This document shows positions 25,194 through 35,471 of a DNA stretch of 64,000 nt, piece by piece. The notes beneath the pieces were generated by a model that searched no databases, had not been told where the DNA came from, and was given only the letters and a program-made list of their open reading frames with translations. The stretch spans positions 32,618 to 96,617 of the forward strand of contig JAUJMS010000008.1 in the NCBI GenBank assembly GCA_030446745.1, given 5' to 3'. Made by a program: the position numbers and the translations under genes. Within the stretch, counting starts at the first letter, position 1, and each line of letters begins with the position of its first letter. Origin of the DNA: Egibacteraceae bacterium. Its GTDB lineage: Bacteria; Actinomycetota; Nitriliruptoria; Euzebyales; Egibacteraceae.

Positions 25194-25997
25194 ATGGACA
25201 AGGCCACCGGCTGGCAGCCGCTCGCGGCGCTGCTCGCGACCGCCGCGCGCGTCGTCGCGTTCACCGGGGCGGGGATCTCCACGGAGTCGGGCATCCCCGA
25301 TTTCCGCTCACCCGGCGGTGTGTGGACTCGCTACGACCCGCGCGACTTCACCTTCGCGAAGTACGTCGCGTCCGCCGAGGTGCGCGCGCGGGCGTGGCGG
25401 ATGCGCCGCGAGTTCTGGCAGGCCGACCCGCAACCCAACGCGGCGCACCGCGCGCTGGCCGACCTCGAGGCCGCCGGCCGCCTGCGCGGCGTCGTGACCC
25501 AGAACATCGACGGTCTGCACCAGGCGGCGGGGTCGACGACGGTCGTCGAGCTGCACGGCACGTCGCGCCAGGTCATGTGCATCGGCCACGCCCCGCGTGT
25601 GGGCACGCCGGACGGCTGCGGCTTCCGGTCCGGCTACCGCTGGGCGTTCGACCACATCGACGACGGGGAGACCGACCCGCGCTGCCCGCAGTGCGGCGGC
25701 ATCGTCAAGTCGGCGACGGTCAGCTTCGGCCAGAACCTGTTTCCCGGCGTGCTCGACGCCGCGGCGGCGCTGCTCGGCGACGCCGACCTCGTGCTCGCCG
25801 TCGGCTCGTCGCTGCAGGTCTACCCGGCCGCGGGCTTGCCGGCGTCCGCGGCGGCCACCGGCACGCCGCTGGCGATCATCAACGACGAAGCGACGCCACT
25901 CGACGCGCTCGCGAGCCTCGTGGTGCGCGGCCGCGCCGGCGCGGTGCTGCCGCCGGCGGTCGCGGCGGTGGCATGTCGCACCGCCCCGCAACAATGA
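25194..25997 (+). CDS. Sir2-family NAD-dependent protein deacylase (sirtuin)
   Basis: 267 aa. NAD-binding [20 protein letters not shown] (~residues 23-42), [14 protein letters not shown], catalytic His in ELHGTS, four Cys positions for zinc partly seen as CPQCG (with MCIGH and DGCGF upstream in place of the first CxxC), FGQNLF and [15 protein letters not shown]. It removes acyl groups from lysines in the cytosol. The first zinc pair is divergent (Cys-x-x-His/spaced Cys). Ends 23 bp before recC. Confidence 0.92.
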   Translation: MDKATGWQPLAALLATAARVVAFTGAGISTESGIPDFRSPGGVWTRYDPRDFTFAKYVASAEVRARAWRMRREFWQADPQPNAAHRALADLEAAGRLRGVVTQNIDGLHQAAGSTTVVELHGTSRQVMCIGHAPRVGTPDGCGFRSGYRWAFDHIDDGETDPRCPQCGGIVKSATVSFGQNLFPGVLDAAAALLGDADLVLAVGSSLQVYPAAGLPASAAATGTPLAIINDEATPLDALASLVVRGRAGAVLPPAVAAVACRTAPQQ

Positions 25998-26019
25998 CCG
26001 AGATGCCAGGAGGAACCTC

Positions 26020-29000
26020 GTGATCCGGCTGCACCGGGCGGCGTCCGCCGATGCGCTGGTTGCCGCGCTCGCGGGCGTGCTCGCCGTGCCGCTGGAGGAC
26101 CCGTTCACCGCCGAGCAGGTCGCCGTGCACTCGCGGGGTATCGAGCGGTGGCTGGGCCAAGAGCTGTCCGCGCGCCTCGGGGCGAGCGCGGGGCGCAGCG
26201 ACGGCGTGTGCGCGAACGTCACCTTCCCGTTCCCCGGTCGGGTGATCGGCGGTGCGCTGGCGGCCGCCTCCGGGATCGACGTGCAGCGAGACCCGTGGCG
26301 GCCGGAGCGACTGGCATGGCCGCTGCTGGAGGTACTCGACGAATGCCTCGGACAGCCGTGGCTCGGCCCACTGCGCGCGCACCTCGGCGCGGCAGCGGAT
26401 TCCGTCGGCCCCACGAACGGCATGGAGCACGCCGGCGGCGCCGACGGGATCCGGGGGGCCGACGCGACGCGTCGGGGTCGGCGCTACGTCGCGGCGCGCC
26501 ACATCGCCGACCTGTTCGACCGCTACGGCGTCCACCGCCCCGAGATGGTGCGCGCGTGGGCCGCCGGCGCCGACGTCGACCGCGCGGGGCGGCCGCTTGC
26601 CCCGGACGCGCGCTGGCAGCCGACGCTGTGGCGCCACCTGCGCGAGCGGCTTGCCGTCGCGAGCCCCGCCGAGCGGCTCGCCGACGCCGGAGCGCGGATC
26701 CGCGACGGCGAGGTCGCCCTTGACCTGCCGGCGCGGGTTTCGCTGTTCGGCCTGACCGCACTGCCCGCGAGCTACGTCGACGTGCTGTCGGCAATCGCGA
26801 CCCGGCGCGACGTCCATCTGTTCCTGCTGCACCCGTCGCCGGCGCTGTGGGACCGCGTCGCCGCGGCCGTGGCAGCCCGACCGGTGCGGGCTGTCCCCCG
26901 CCGCGACGCCGACGCCACCCGCGAGCTGGTCCGCAACCCGCTGCTCGCGTCGTGGGGGCGCGACGCGCGCGAGATGCAGGTCGTGGTGGCCGCCGCCGGG
27001 GTCGACGTGGCCGGCGACCCGCTCCACGCCGCGGAACCCGCACCGCCGCGCACGTTGTTGCAGCGGCTGCAGGCCGACATCCGCGCCGACCGGCCTCCCG
27101 CCGCACCGGCGCCGCGCGGCGGACCCGACCCGCGCCCGCCGCTTGACCCCGGCGACCGCTCGGTCCAGGTGCACGCGTGCCACGGTCGCACGCGGCAGGT
27201 CGAGGTCATGCGCGACGCGATTTTGCACCTGCTCACCGACGACCCCACGCTCGAGCCACGCGACGTCGTCGTGATGTGCCCCGACATCGAGGCCTTCGCG
27301 CCGCTGGTGACCGCGGTGTTCGACGGGGCGTTCTCCCCCGGCGCAGCCGGTCGCCGCGACGTCGGCCGGGATGGCCTGCCCGACCTGCGCGTGCGCTTGG
27401 CGGACCGCGCCATCCGCCAGACCAATCCGGTGTTCGCGGTCGTCGCGCAGCTGCTCGAGCTGGCCGACGGCCGCGTCGAGGCGTCCGCGGTCCTCGACCT
27501 CGCGACACGGCCGCCGGTCCGGCGGCGGTTCGCCTTCGCCGACGACGACCTCGAACGGTTGAAATCGTGGATCGCCGACGCCGGCATCCGGTGGGGCCTC
27601 GACGCGGAGCATCGCGGCGCCTTCGGCTTGGGCGGCGTCGCGGAGAACACCTGGCGGGCGGGTCTCGATCGGCTGTTGCTCGGGGTCGCGATGGCCGACG
27701 AGGACGACCGCAGGCTCGACGCCACCGTGCCGCTCGACGACGTGGAAGGCTCCGACGTGGCCCTCGCGGGGCGGGTCGCCGAGCTCGTCGCCCGCCTGGG
27801 CGGGGCGCTCGACGCACTACGCGGCCCGGCCGCGGTCGCCGTGTGGCGAGACGCCCTTCTCGCCGCCGCGAACGCGTTGACCGCCACCCGCGAGCAGGAC
27901 CGTTGGCAGACCCTCCAGCTCGAGCGGATCCTCGACGAGGTCGTCGAGGAGGCAAAGATCTGCGACGAGCCGAGCACCGTCGCGCTCACCCTGGCCGAGA
28001 TCCGCGCCGTGCTGGACCACCGCCTGCGCGGGCGCCCCACGACAGCGAACCACCGCACCGGCGACCTCACCGTGTGCACGCTCGTGCCGATGCGGTCGGT
28101 GCCGCACCGCGTGGTCTGCCTGCTCGGCATGGACGACGGCGCGTTCCCGCGCCGGTTGTCCGGCGACGGCGACGACCTCGTCGACGCCGACCCGTGCGTC
28201 GGCGACCGCGACGCCCGGACCGAGGACCGCCAACTGCTGCTCGACGCGCTGCTGGCCGCCGGCGACGCATTCGTCGTGACCTACGGGGGGCGCGACGAAC
28301 GGACCAACGAACGGCGGCCGCCAGCCGTCCCGATCGGCGAGCTGCTCGACGCGGTCGACCGCACGGTGCGCGCGCGGCCCGACGCAGGACCGGCGCGCAA
28401 CCAGATCGTCGTCGAGCATCCGCTGCAGGCCCACGACGCACGCAACTTCCGTCCTGGCACGCTGGGCAGCGGTCGCCCCTTCAGCTTCGCCGTCGGCACG
28501 TTGGCCGGCGCCGTGGCGAAGACCCGACCGCGTCGCAGCCCCGACTTTTTGGCCCAGCCGCTGCCGGCCCTGGACGCGCCGGTCGTCGCGCTCGACGACC
28601 TCGTCGCGTTCGTCGAGCATCCGGTCAAGGCGTTCTTGCGCCGCCGGCTCGGCGTGACGCTGCCCTCCCCGGGCGAGCGGTCCAGCGACGCGATCCCCGT
28701 GGAGCTCGGCCCGCTGGACGAATGGCAGATCGGCGACCGGCTGCTCACCGCGCGCCTCGCGAACACCGCGCGCAACGACTGGCGGGCGGGTGCCCGAGGT
28801 CGCGGCAGGGTGCCACCCGGCGACCTGGGCGACGCGAAACTCGACGAGATCGACGTCACGGTGACCGCGCTGCTCGACGCGGTCCGCGGCCGCGTCGACC
28901 CGCATGCCGCCCGGCGCAGCATCGACGTCGCGGTCGCACTCCGCGACGGGCGGTCGCTGTCGGGCACCGTGGCCGGGGTCGCGGGCGACGTGGTGCTCAG

Positions 29001-29547
29001 CGTGCGCTACGCGAAGGTCAAGCCCAAGGTCCGTCTCGCGGCCTGGGTTCGGTTGCTCGCCGCGGTCGCCGCCGAACCGGACTGCCCGTTGACCGCCGTG
29101 ACGATCGGGCGCTCCACGGCCGGCGCCAAGACGGTGGCCACGGCGTGCATCCGCGCGCCCGGGACCGCTGCCGGGCAGCGGCAGGCCTGGGCGCTGGACC
29201 GCCTCGCGGAGCTGGTCGACCTCTACGACCGCGGCATGACCGAGCCGCTGCCGCTGTACTGCGCCACCTCCGCGGCATGGGCGGCGGCGGTGCGCGACGG
29301 CAAGGACCCTGAGACCGCCGCACGCAAGGCGTGGGTGACCGAGCGCAGTTACCCGAACGAGGACCGCGCCCCTGAGCATCTGCTGGTTCTCGGCGCCGAC
29401 GTCGCGTTCGACGAGATTCTCGCGGTGCAGCCGTGCGACGGGGAAGACGGCGACGGCTGGGCGCTCGACGAGGCGAGCCGGTTCGGGCGCTGCGCGCGCC
29501 GCCTCTGGGACGAGCTGCTCGCCTGCGAACAGGTCGACGACACGTGA
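26020..29547 (+). CDS. recC: Exodeoxyribonuclease V subunit RecC
   Basis: 1175 aa, the usual RecC size. N-terminus VIRLHRAASADALVAALAGVL; EQVAVHSRGIERWLGQELSARLG and NVTFPFPGRVIGG correspond to the inactivated helicase-like domain; later LTVCTLVPMRSVPHRVVCLLGMDDGAFPR is the RecC signature before the inactive nuclease-like C-terminal domain (VEHPVKAFLRRRLGV). GTG 26020 lies behind a strong AGGAGGAAC; the frame is open upstream into the sirtuin gene but those residues are non-coding. With RecB and RecD it forms the double-strand break resection helicase-nuclease. Confidence 0.93.
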   Translation: MIRLHRAASADALVAALAGVLAVPLEDPFTAEQVAVHSRGIERWLGQELSARLGASAGRSDGVCANVTFPFPGRVIGGALAAASGIDVQRDPWRPERLAWPLLEVLDECLGQPWLGPLRAHLGAAADSVGPTNGMEHAGGADGIRGADATRRGRRYVAARHIADLFDRYGVHRPEMVRAWAAGADVDRAGRPLAPDARWQPTLWRHLRERLAVASPAERLADAGARIRDGEVALDLPARVSLFGLTALPASYVDVLSAIATRRDVHLFLLHPSPALWDRVAAAVAARPVRAVPRRDADATRELVRNPLLASWGRDAREMQVVVAAAGVDVAGDPLHAAEPAPPRTLLQRLQADIRADRPPAAPAPRGGPDPRPPLDPGDRSVQVHACHGRTRQVEVMRDAILHLLTDDPTLEPRDVVVMCPDIEAFAPLVTAVFDGAFSPGAAGRRDVGRDGLPDLRVRLADRAIRQTNPVFAVVAQLLELADGRVEASAVLDLATRPPVRRRFAFADDDLERLKSWIADAGIRWGLDAEHRGAFGLGGVAENTWRAGLDRLLLGVAMADEDDRRLDATVPLDDVEGSDVALAGRVAELVARLGGALDALRGPAAVAVWRDALLAAANALTATREQDRWQTLQLERILDEVVEEAKICDEPSTVALTLAEIRAVLDHRLRGRPTTANHRTGDLTVCTLVPMRSVPHRVVCLLGMDDGAFPRRLSGDGDDLVDADPCVGDRDARTEDRQLLLDALLAAGDAFVVTYGGRDERTNERRPPAVPIGELLDAVDRTVRARPDAGPARNQIVVEHPLQAHDARNFRPGTLGSGRPFSFAVGTLAGAVAKTRPRRSPDFLAQPLPALDAPVVALDDLVAFVEHPVKAFLRRRLGVTLPSPGERSSDAIPVELGPLDEWQIGDRLLTARLANTARNDWRAGARGRGRVPPGDLGDAKLDEIDVTVTALLDAVRGRVDPHAARRSIDVAVALRDGRSLSGTVAGVAGDVVLSVRYAKVKPKVRLAAWVRLLAAVAAEPDCPLTAVTIGRSTAGAKTVATACIRAPGTAAGQRQAWALDRLAELVDLYDRGMTEPLPLYCATSAAWAAAVRDGKDPETAARKAWVTERSYPNEDRAPEHLLVLGADVAFDEILAVQPCDGEDGDGWALDEASRFGRCARRLWDELLACEQVDDT

Positions 29548-32500
29548 CCTGGCCGCCGTTCGACCTCGCCGGACCGTTGCCGACCGGTGTCACGGTGCTC
29601 CAGGCGAGCGCGGGCACCGGCAAGACCTACGCCATCGCGGGGCTCGTCGCGCGCTACGTCGCCGACGGCGTCCGCCTGCCGGAGCTGCTCGTCGTGACGT
29701 TCAGCCGGCCGGCGACGGCGGAGTTGCGTGACCGCGTCCGCGGGCGGCTGGTGTCGGTCGCGCGCCACCTCGACGCCGTGCTCGCCGGCGCGACGACACC
29801 GACCGACGACGACGTCGCACGGGTACTCGCGGCCGGACCGCGCGACGCCGTCCGGTTGCGCCACCGGCGGTTGGAGGCGGCGCTCGGCGAGTTCGACGCG
29901 GCAACCGTCGCCACGATCCACGGCTTCTGCCAGCAGGTCCTCGCTGGCATCGGCCTCGCCGGTGACGTCGATCGCGCCGCGACGCTGCTGCACGACCAGG
30001 CCGGGCTCGTCGAGGCGGTCGTCGACGACCTGCTGGTCCGCACCTACGCCGCCGGCGGCGGCGCGCCGGTCGTCACCCGCCGCGAGCTGCTCGAGCTCGC
30101 GCGCGCCGTCGTCGCGAATCCCGACGCGACCGTCGTGCCACACGTGGCCGACGACACGACGGTGGCGGTGCGCGTCCGGCTCGCCTGCGCGGTCCGCGAC
30201 GAAGTCGACCGGCGCAAGCGGCGTGCCCGGCTGCTGTCCTACGACGACCTGTTGACCCGGCTCGCCGCAACGCTTGCGGACCCGCGCCAGGGACCGGTGG
30301 TCCGCCGCCGCCTGCGCGAGAAGTACGCGGCGGTGCTCATCGACGAGTTCCAGGACACCGACCCGGTGCAGTGGCGCATCGTGTCCGACGCGTTCGGCGG
30401 CGACGACCGGCCGCTCGTGCTGATCGGCGATCCCAAGCAGGCGATCTACGCCTTCCGCGGGGCGGACGTGTGCGCCTACCTCGCCGCCGCGCAGTCGGCA
30501 CAGCGGCGCGCCACCCTCGCGGTGAACTGGCGCTCGGACGGTCCGCTGCTGCGCGCGTTCGACCGGCTCTTCGACCGCGCGACGTTGGGTTCGCCCGAGA
30601 TCGCGTACCGACCGGTGGCACCCGCACCAGGGCGCGAGGCGAGCGGGCTGTCCGGCGCGCCACGGCAGGCGCCGCTGCGTGTCCGCGTCGTACGCCGCGA
30701 CTGCGGCGTCCGGCTCACGGGCTCGCGCCAGTCGAAGACCGTCGTCGCCGACGCGGCCCGACGCCACGTCGCGCGCGACCTCGCGGCTGATGTCGTCACG
30801 CTGCTGAGGTCCGGCGCGCAGCTGCCCGGCGACGCCGGCGGGAGCCCGGTGCCGATCGCGCCCCCCCACCTCGCGGTGCTCGTGCGCACCAACGCCGAAG
30901 CGACACTGGTGCAACGCACCCTGCGCGAGGCCGACGTCCCCGCCGTGATCAACGGCGTCGGCAGCGTCTTCGCGACGCCCGCCGCGGCCGAGTGGCTACG
31001 CCTGCTCCAGGCCCTCGAGCGCCCCAGTGACGTCGTGCGCGCGCGGGCGGTCGCGCTGACCGCCTTCGTCGGCTGGAGCGCCGGCCGGGTCGCGGCCGCC
31101 GACGACGAGGATTGGGAGGGCGTCCTCGACCGGCTGCACCGGTGGGCCGGCATCCTGCGCGACCGCAGCGTCGCGTCGCTGCTGCGAACCGTCACGCTCG
31201 AAGAGCGCCTGCCCGAGCGGCTGCTGGCGCTCAGTGACGGCGAGCGTCGCCTGACCGACATCGACCACGTCGGCGAGCTGCTCCACACGGCGGCGACCGT
31301 CGACGGCGTCGGTGTTCCCGCGCTCGCCGGCTGGCTGGGCCAGCGGATCGCCGAGGCGGGCGACGACCTCGACCCCGAGGAGCGCGCCCGGCGGCTGGAG
31401 TCCGACGCCGACGCGGTGCAGGTCCTGACCGTGCACCGCAGCAAGGGCCTGGAGTTCCCGATCGTCTACGCCCCGTACCTGTGGTCGTGCAACGACACCG
31501 CGCCGAGCGTGCCGGTCGTGTCGAACGGCAGCCGCCGCATCGCCGACGGCGGCGGCCCCAGGGGAGGCGACGCGTTCGTCGAGCACCGCGACACGGCCCT
31601 CACCGCGGTGCACGGTGAGAACGTCCGCCTGCTCTACGTCGCGATGACCCGCGCCCGCCACGCCGTCGTCGTGTGGTGGGTCCCCACGACGAAAGGGTCG
31701 ACCTCACCGCTCGGGCGGCTGCTGTTCTGCCGGGGCAACAACGGCGTGCGCACCGATGCGACCGCATCGCTGCCCGACGACGACCTCACGCTGCAGCGTC
31801 TCGCCGCGCTCGCCGACGGTGCCGGCGGCACCATCGCGGTGGAGACGACGCAGACACACGTCGAGCTGCCGCGCTGGGCGGCGCAGGCCCCGACCGCCGA
31901 CGACCTCGCCGTGGCCCGGTTCGACCGCACGATCGACCACCGCTGGCGGCGCACGTCGTACTCGGCGATCACCGCCGACGTCCGCGACGCCGCGACCGGC
32001 AGCGAGCCCGACGAGGCCGTGACCGACGACGAGGCGCTTCCGGCCGCGGCAACGGCGCCGCCGCCGCCGGACGACGAGCGCGCGGCGGCGCTGCGCGGCA
32101 TCGCGCTGCCGTTGGGTGACATGCCGGGCGGCACGGCGGTCGGCACGGCCGTCCACGCCGTGCTCGAGCACAGCGACTTCGCCGCCGCCGACCTCCCCAG
32201 CGAGCTGCGCCGCCACCTCGAGGACCTGAACCGGCGCTCGCTGACGGTCGGCGACGTCGTCATCCCGGAGGACCGGGCGGTCGACGGCCTTGCGGCCGCC
32301 GTCGCGACACCGCTGGGACCGCTCGCCGGCGACCATCGACTGCGCGACGTCGCACGTGCCGACCGGCTGGACGAGCTCGTCTTCGAACTGCCGCTCGGGG
32401 GCGGCGCCACCCCGGCCGGCACGGTCACGGCCGCCGCCGTCGGCGATCTGCTGCGCGCGCACCTGCCCGCCGGCGACCCGCTCGCCGGGTACGCCGACCG

Positions 32501-32945
32501 GCTGAGCGGCCCGAGCTTCGCGCGCCTGCTGCGCGGCTACCTGACCGGCAGCATCGACGCGGTGCTGCGCCTGCCGGATCCCGCCGGGCACGCGCGCTTC
32601 GCGGTCGTCGACTACAAGACCAACCGCCTCGGCGTCGCCGGTGAGCCGCTCACGGCGTGGGACTACCGCCCCGCCGCGCTCACCGCGGCGATGGCGCACG
32701 GCCACTACGGCCTGCAGGCGGTGCTCTACGTCGTCGCGCTGCATCGCTACCTGCGCTGGCGGGTCGCGGGCTACGACCCCGCGACGGACATCGGTGGCGT
32801 CTTCTACCTGTTCGTGCGCGGGATGACCGGCGCCGACGTACCACGCGCCGACGGCCAGCCGTTTGGGGTGTTCTCGTGGCAGCCGCCGGCCGCGCTGATC
32901 GTCGCGCTGAGCGACCTGCTCGACGGCGCGGGGGCGGCGGCGTGA
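29544..32945 (+). CDS. recB: Exodeoxyribonuclease V subunit RecB
   Basis: 1133 aa UvrD-like helicase-nuclease. Walker A ASAGTGKTYAIAGLV (~20-34), motif Ia VVTFSRPATAELRDRV, motif II VLIDEFQDTDPVQW, motif III LIGDPKQAIYAFRGAD, motif V VLTVHRSKGLEFPIVY, motif VI LLYVAMTRARH, and the C-terminal nuclease domain with GTAVHAVLEH and catalytic FAVVDYKTN. GTG 29544 overlaps the recC stop. Confidence 0.95.
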   Translation: MTWPPFDLAGPLPTGVTVLQASAGTGKTYAIAGLVARYVADGVRLPELLVVTFSRPATAELRDRVRGRLVSVARHLDAVLAGATTPTDDDVARVLAAGPRDAVRLRHRRLEAALGEFDAATVATIHGFCQQVLAGIGLAGDVDRAATLLHDQAGLVEAVVDDLLVRTYAAGGGAPVVTRRELLELARAVVANPDATVVPHVADDTTVAVRVRLACAVRDEVDRRKRRARLLSYDDLLTRLAATLADPRQGPVVRRRLREKYAAVLIDEFQDTDPVQWRIVSDAFGGDDRPLVLIGDPKQAIYAFRGADVCAYLAAAQSAQRRATLAVNWRSDGPLLRAFDRLFDRATLGSPEIAYRPVAPAPGREASGLSGAPRQAPLRVRVVRRDCGVRLTGSRQSKTVVADAARRHVARDLAADVVTLLRSGAQLPGDAGGSPVPIAPPHLAVLVRTNAEATLVQRTLREADVPAVINGVGSVFATPAAAEWLRLLQALERPSDVVRARAVALTAFVGWSAGRVAAADDEDWEGVLDRLHRWAGILRDRSVASLLRTVTLEERLPERLLALSDGERRLTDIDHVGELLHTAATVDGVGVPALAGWLGQRIAEAGDDLDPEERARRLESDADAVQVLTVHRSKGLEFPIVYAPYLWSCNDTAPSVPVVSNGSRRIADGGGPRGGDAFVEHRDTALTAVHGENVRLLYVAMTRARHAVVVWWVPTTKGSTSPLGRLLFCRGNNGVRTDATASLPDDDLTLQRLAALADGAGGTIAVETTQTHVELPRWAAQAPTADDLAVARFDRTIDHRWRRTSYSAITADVRDAATGSEPDEAVTDDEALPAAATAPPPPDDERAAALRGIALPLGDMPGGTAVGTAVHAVLEHSDFAAADLPSELRRHLEDLNRRSLTVGDVVIPEDRAVDGLAAAVATPLGPLAGDHRLRDVARADRLDELVFELPLGGGATPAGTVTAAAVGDLLRAHLPAGDPLAGYADRLSGPSFARLLRGYLTGSIDAVLRLPDPAGHARFAVVDYKTNRLGVAGEPLTAWDYRPAALTAAMAHGHYGLQAVLYVVALHRYLRWRVAGYDPATDIGGVFYLFVRGMTGADVPRADGQPFGVFSWQPPAALIVALSDLLDGAGAAA

Positions 32946-34948
32946 CGGCCGCCAGCGCCGACGTCCACGACGTCGGCGACCTTCACGACGTCCGGCGCGT
33001 CGACCGCGGCGAGCCGGCACTGCGGCCGTTCAACGCGGCGGGCATCCTCGACGCCGCCGACGTCCACGTCGCCACGACGCTGGGGCGGCTCGCCGGCGAG
33101 CGCGACCCCGCGGTGCTGCTCGCGGTCGCGCTCGCCGTTCGCGGGCCGCGCCTCGGGCACGTCTGCGTGGACCTCGAGTCGTTGCGCGACACCGTTACCG
33201 GGAACGAGGACGCCACGGCCGACCTCGACGCGCTCGACTGGCCCGACCCGCCGGCGTGGCGCGCCGCGGTCGCGCGCAGCGCTCTGGTCGCCGGCAGCCC
33301 CCCGACCGCTGACCACGCCGCGATCCCGGGCGGTGACCCCATCGCCGACGCGTCGGCGGGCAACGACCGGCCGTTGCGCCTCGTCGGCACCCGGCTGTAC
33401 CTCGACCGCTACTGGCGCTACGAGCGGCGCATCGTGTCGGCACTCCACACCCGCGGGCGCGCGCGGGGCGTCGCCGTCGACCGCGACCTGCTGGCCGACG
33501 GCCTGCGGCGGCTGTTCCCGCCGGACGGCGACGCCGCCCCCGCCCCGGACCTGCAGCGCCTCGCCGCCGCGGTCGCGCTGCTGCGACCGTTCGCCGTGCT
33601 GGCGGGCGGGCCGGGCACCGGCAAGACGACGGCGGTGGTGCGCATCCTCGCGCTGCTCGACGAGCAGGCCGTCGCCGCGGGACGCCCGCAACCGCGGGTG
33701 GCGCTGGCCGCCCCGACCGGCAAGGCCGCGCGGCGCATGACCGAGTCGATCGCGGAGTCGGTCGACAGCCTCGACACCGCCGCGGCGACCCGCGAACGGC
33801 TGTTGGCGCTACAGGCCGCGACCCTGCACCGCCTGTTGCGCCCCCTGCCAAACAGCACAACGCGGTTCCGCCACCACGCGGCCAACCCGCTGCCGCACGA
33901 CGTCGTCGTGGTCGACGAGACCTCGATGGTCTCGGTGGCGCTGCTGGCGAAGCTGCTCGACGCCGTTCGCGACGACGCGCGACTGCTGCTCGTCGGTGAC
34001 CCGCAGCAGCTCGTCTCGGTGGAGGCCGGGGCGGTCCTCGGCGACATCGTCGGTGCGACGACCGGCGGCCTGCGCATGACGGCCGCGGCGCGGGAGACGG
34101 TGTTCCAGGTGACCGGGCAGGCGGTGCCGGCCAGCGACGCGCCAGCCGAAGCGGTCGTCGCCGACGGCATCGTGGTCCTGCGGCGCGCCCGCCGCTTCGC
34201 GGAGGACTCGGGGATCGCCGCGCTGGCCGCGGCGGTCGCGCGCGGTGACGGGGCCGGTGCGGTGGCGGTGCTCGAGCAGCGCCGTAACGACGTCACGTGG
34301 ATTCCGTGGGAGCCCACCGACGGCACCGCGGCGCTGGGTGAGGTGCGCGGCGCGGTGGTCGACGCCGGCGCGGCGCTCGTCACGGCGGCCGTCGCCGGAC
34401 GCGGCAGCGACGCGCTCGAGGCGGTGGGGCGGCTGCGGATCCTGTGCGCGCACCGGCGCGGACCCGCCGGGGTGGCGGCGTGGGTGCCCACCGTCGAGCG
34501 CTGGCTCGCCCAGTCGGTCAACGGGTTCTCGCCGACCACGGCGTGGTACGTCGGGCGGCCGGTCATCGTCACCCGCAACGACTACGCCGCGGGTGTCGTC
34601 AACGGCGACGTCGGCGTCGTCGTCGCTCGACCGGAAGGCGGCGTGACGGTGGCCTTTGCGGGGCCGTCCGGGGTGCGCACGATCGCCCCGACGCGGCTGG
34701 ACGCCGTCGAGACGGTGCACGCCATGACCGTCCACAAGGCGCAGGGCTCGCAGTTCGCCACGGCCGTCGTCGTCCTGCCTGACCCGACGTCGCGAATCCT
34801 CACGCGGGAGCTGCTCTACACCGGCGTGACCCGCGCCGAGCACCGCCTCGTCGTCGTCGGCAGCGCCGCCGCCGTGGGCGCCGCGGTGGAGCGCCGGGTG
34901 CAGCGCGCGTCAGGCCTCGGGGATGCGCTGTGGGGACCGGGACCGTGA
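32942..34948 (+). CDS. recD: Exodeoxyribonuclease V subunit RecD
   Basis: 668 aa SF1B (5'-3') helicase. Walker A GGPGTGKTTAVVRIL, motif Ia APTGKAARRMTESI, motif II VVVDETSMVSVALLAKLL, motif III LVGDPQQLVSVEAGAVL, and MTVHKAQGSQF with LYTGVTRAEHRLVVVG at the C-terminus. GTG 32942 overlaps the recB stop, so recC-recB-recD form one translationally coupled operon. A hairpin terminator follows. Confidence 0.95.
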   Translation: MTAASADVHDVGDLHDVRRVDRGEPALRPFNAAGILDAADVHVATTLGRLAGERDPAVLLAVALAVRGPRLGHVCVDLESLRDTVTGNEDATADLDALDWPDPPAWRAAVARSALVAGSPPTADHAAIPGGDPIADASAGNDRPLRLVGTRLYLDRYWRYERRIVSALHTRGRARGVAVDRDLLADGLRRLFPPDGDAAPAPDLQRLAAAVALLRPFAVLAGGPGTGKTTAVVRILALLDEQAVAAGRPQPRVALAAPTGKAARRMTESIAESVDSLDTAAATRERLLALQAATLHRLLRPLPNSTTRFRHHAANPLPHDVVVVDETSMVSVALLAKLLDAVRDDARLLLVGDPQQLVSVEAGAVLGDIVGATTGGLRMTAAARETVFQVTGQAVPASDAPAEAVVADGIVVLRRARRFAEDSGIAALAAAVARGDGAGAVAVLEQRRNDVTWIPWEPTDGTAALGEVRGAVVDAGAALVTAAVAGRGSDALEAVGRLRILCAHRRGPAGVAAWVPTVERWLAQSVNGFSPTTAWYVGRPVIVTRNDYAAGVVNGDVGVVVARPEGGVTVAFAGPSGVRTIAPTRLDAVETVHAMTVHKAQGSQFATAVVVLPDPTSRILTRELLYTGVTRAEHRLVVVGSAAAVGAAVERRVQRASGLGDALWGPGP

Positions 34949-34965
34949 CGCACGCCGACATGGCA

Positions 34966-34989
34966 AGGCCCCCGACGCGGCGGGGGCCT
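34966..34989. terminator. Bidirectional hairpin terminator between recD and the ferredoxin gene
   Basis: AGGCCCCCG pairs perfectly with CGGGGGCCT over a 6-nt loop. It lies 18 bp after the recD stop and 19 bp from the stop of the convergent ferredoxin gene, so it can serve both. Confidence 0.75.
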
Positions 34990-35007
34990 CAACGGTGCGG
35001 GGCGAAC

Positions 35008-35328
35008 CTACGACCAGCTCGCGACCTTCGGGTGGTCCTTGGCGACGGCCCCAACCTTCGCGGCCCCGCCGGGCGAGCCGAGTCCGGTGACGTCGTCGTT
35101 GAAGAACTCGGCGTTGACGGGCGTGAACTCTTTCCACTCGTCGGGCACGTCGTCCTCGTAGAAGATCGCTTCCACCGGGCACGCGGGCTCGCAGGCGCCG
35201 CAGTCGACGCATTCGTCGGGCTGGATGTACAGCATCCGCTCGCCCTCGTAGATGCAGTCGACCGGGCACTCCTCGACGCAGGCCTTGTCCTTCACGTCGA
35301 TGCAGGGCTCGGCGATGGTGTACGTCAT
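35008..35328 (-). CDS. fdxA: Seven-iron (3Fe-4S/4Fe-4S) ferredoxin
   Basis: 106-aa electron carrier. N-terminus MTYTIAEPCIDVKDKACVEECPVDCIYEG gives the 3Fe-4S/4Fe-4S pattern (C-x7-C-x3-CP), then DECVDCGACEPACPVEAIFYEDDVP for the second cluster (CxxCxxCxxxCP). The C-terminal extension (NAEFFNDDV...) is typical of actinobacterial FdxA. ATG 35328 with GGAG 9 bases upstream. Confidence 0.95.
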   Translation of the reverse strand: MTYTIAEPCIDVKDKACVEECPVDCIYEGERMLYIQPDECVDCGACEPACPVEAIFYEDDVPDEWKEFTPVNAEFFNDDVTGLGSPGGAAKVGAVAKDHPKVASWS

Positions 35329-35471
35329 CGATGCGCTCCTGACGGGCCGTGGCGTTCGCCGCCCTGGCGGGCTTCTCGCCCGGTCACTGTACCCAAACGT
35401 GCCGGCGGCCCGCGCCAGCCGGGCGGGGCACCGTGGCCGTCGCGGGCGCATGCCGATACGACGTGCTGGCG

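Noticed and set aside
25597..26019. Longer N-terminus for RecC
   Set aside because: It lies inside the sirtuin gene, reads as low-complexity, and a strong AGGAGGAAC precedes GTG 26020.
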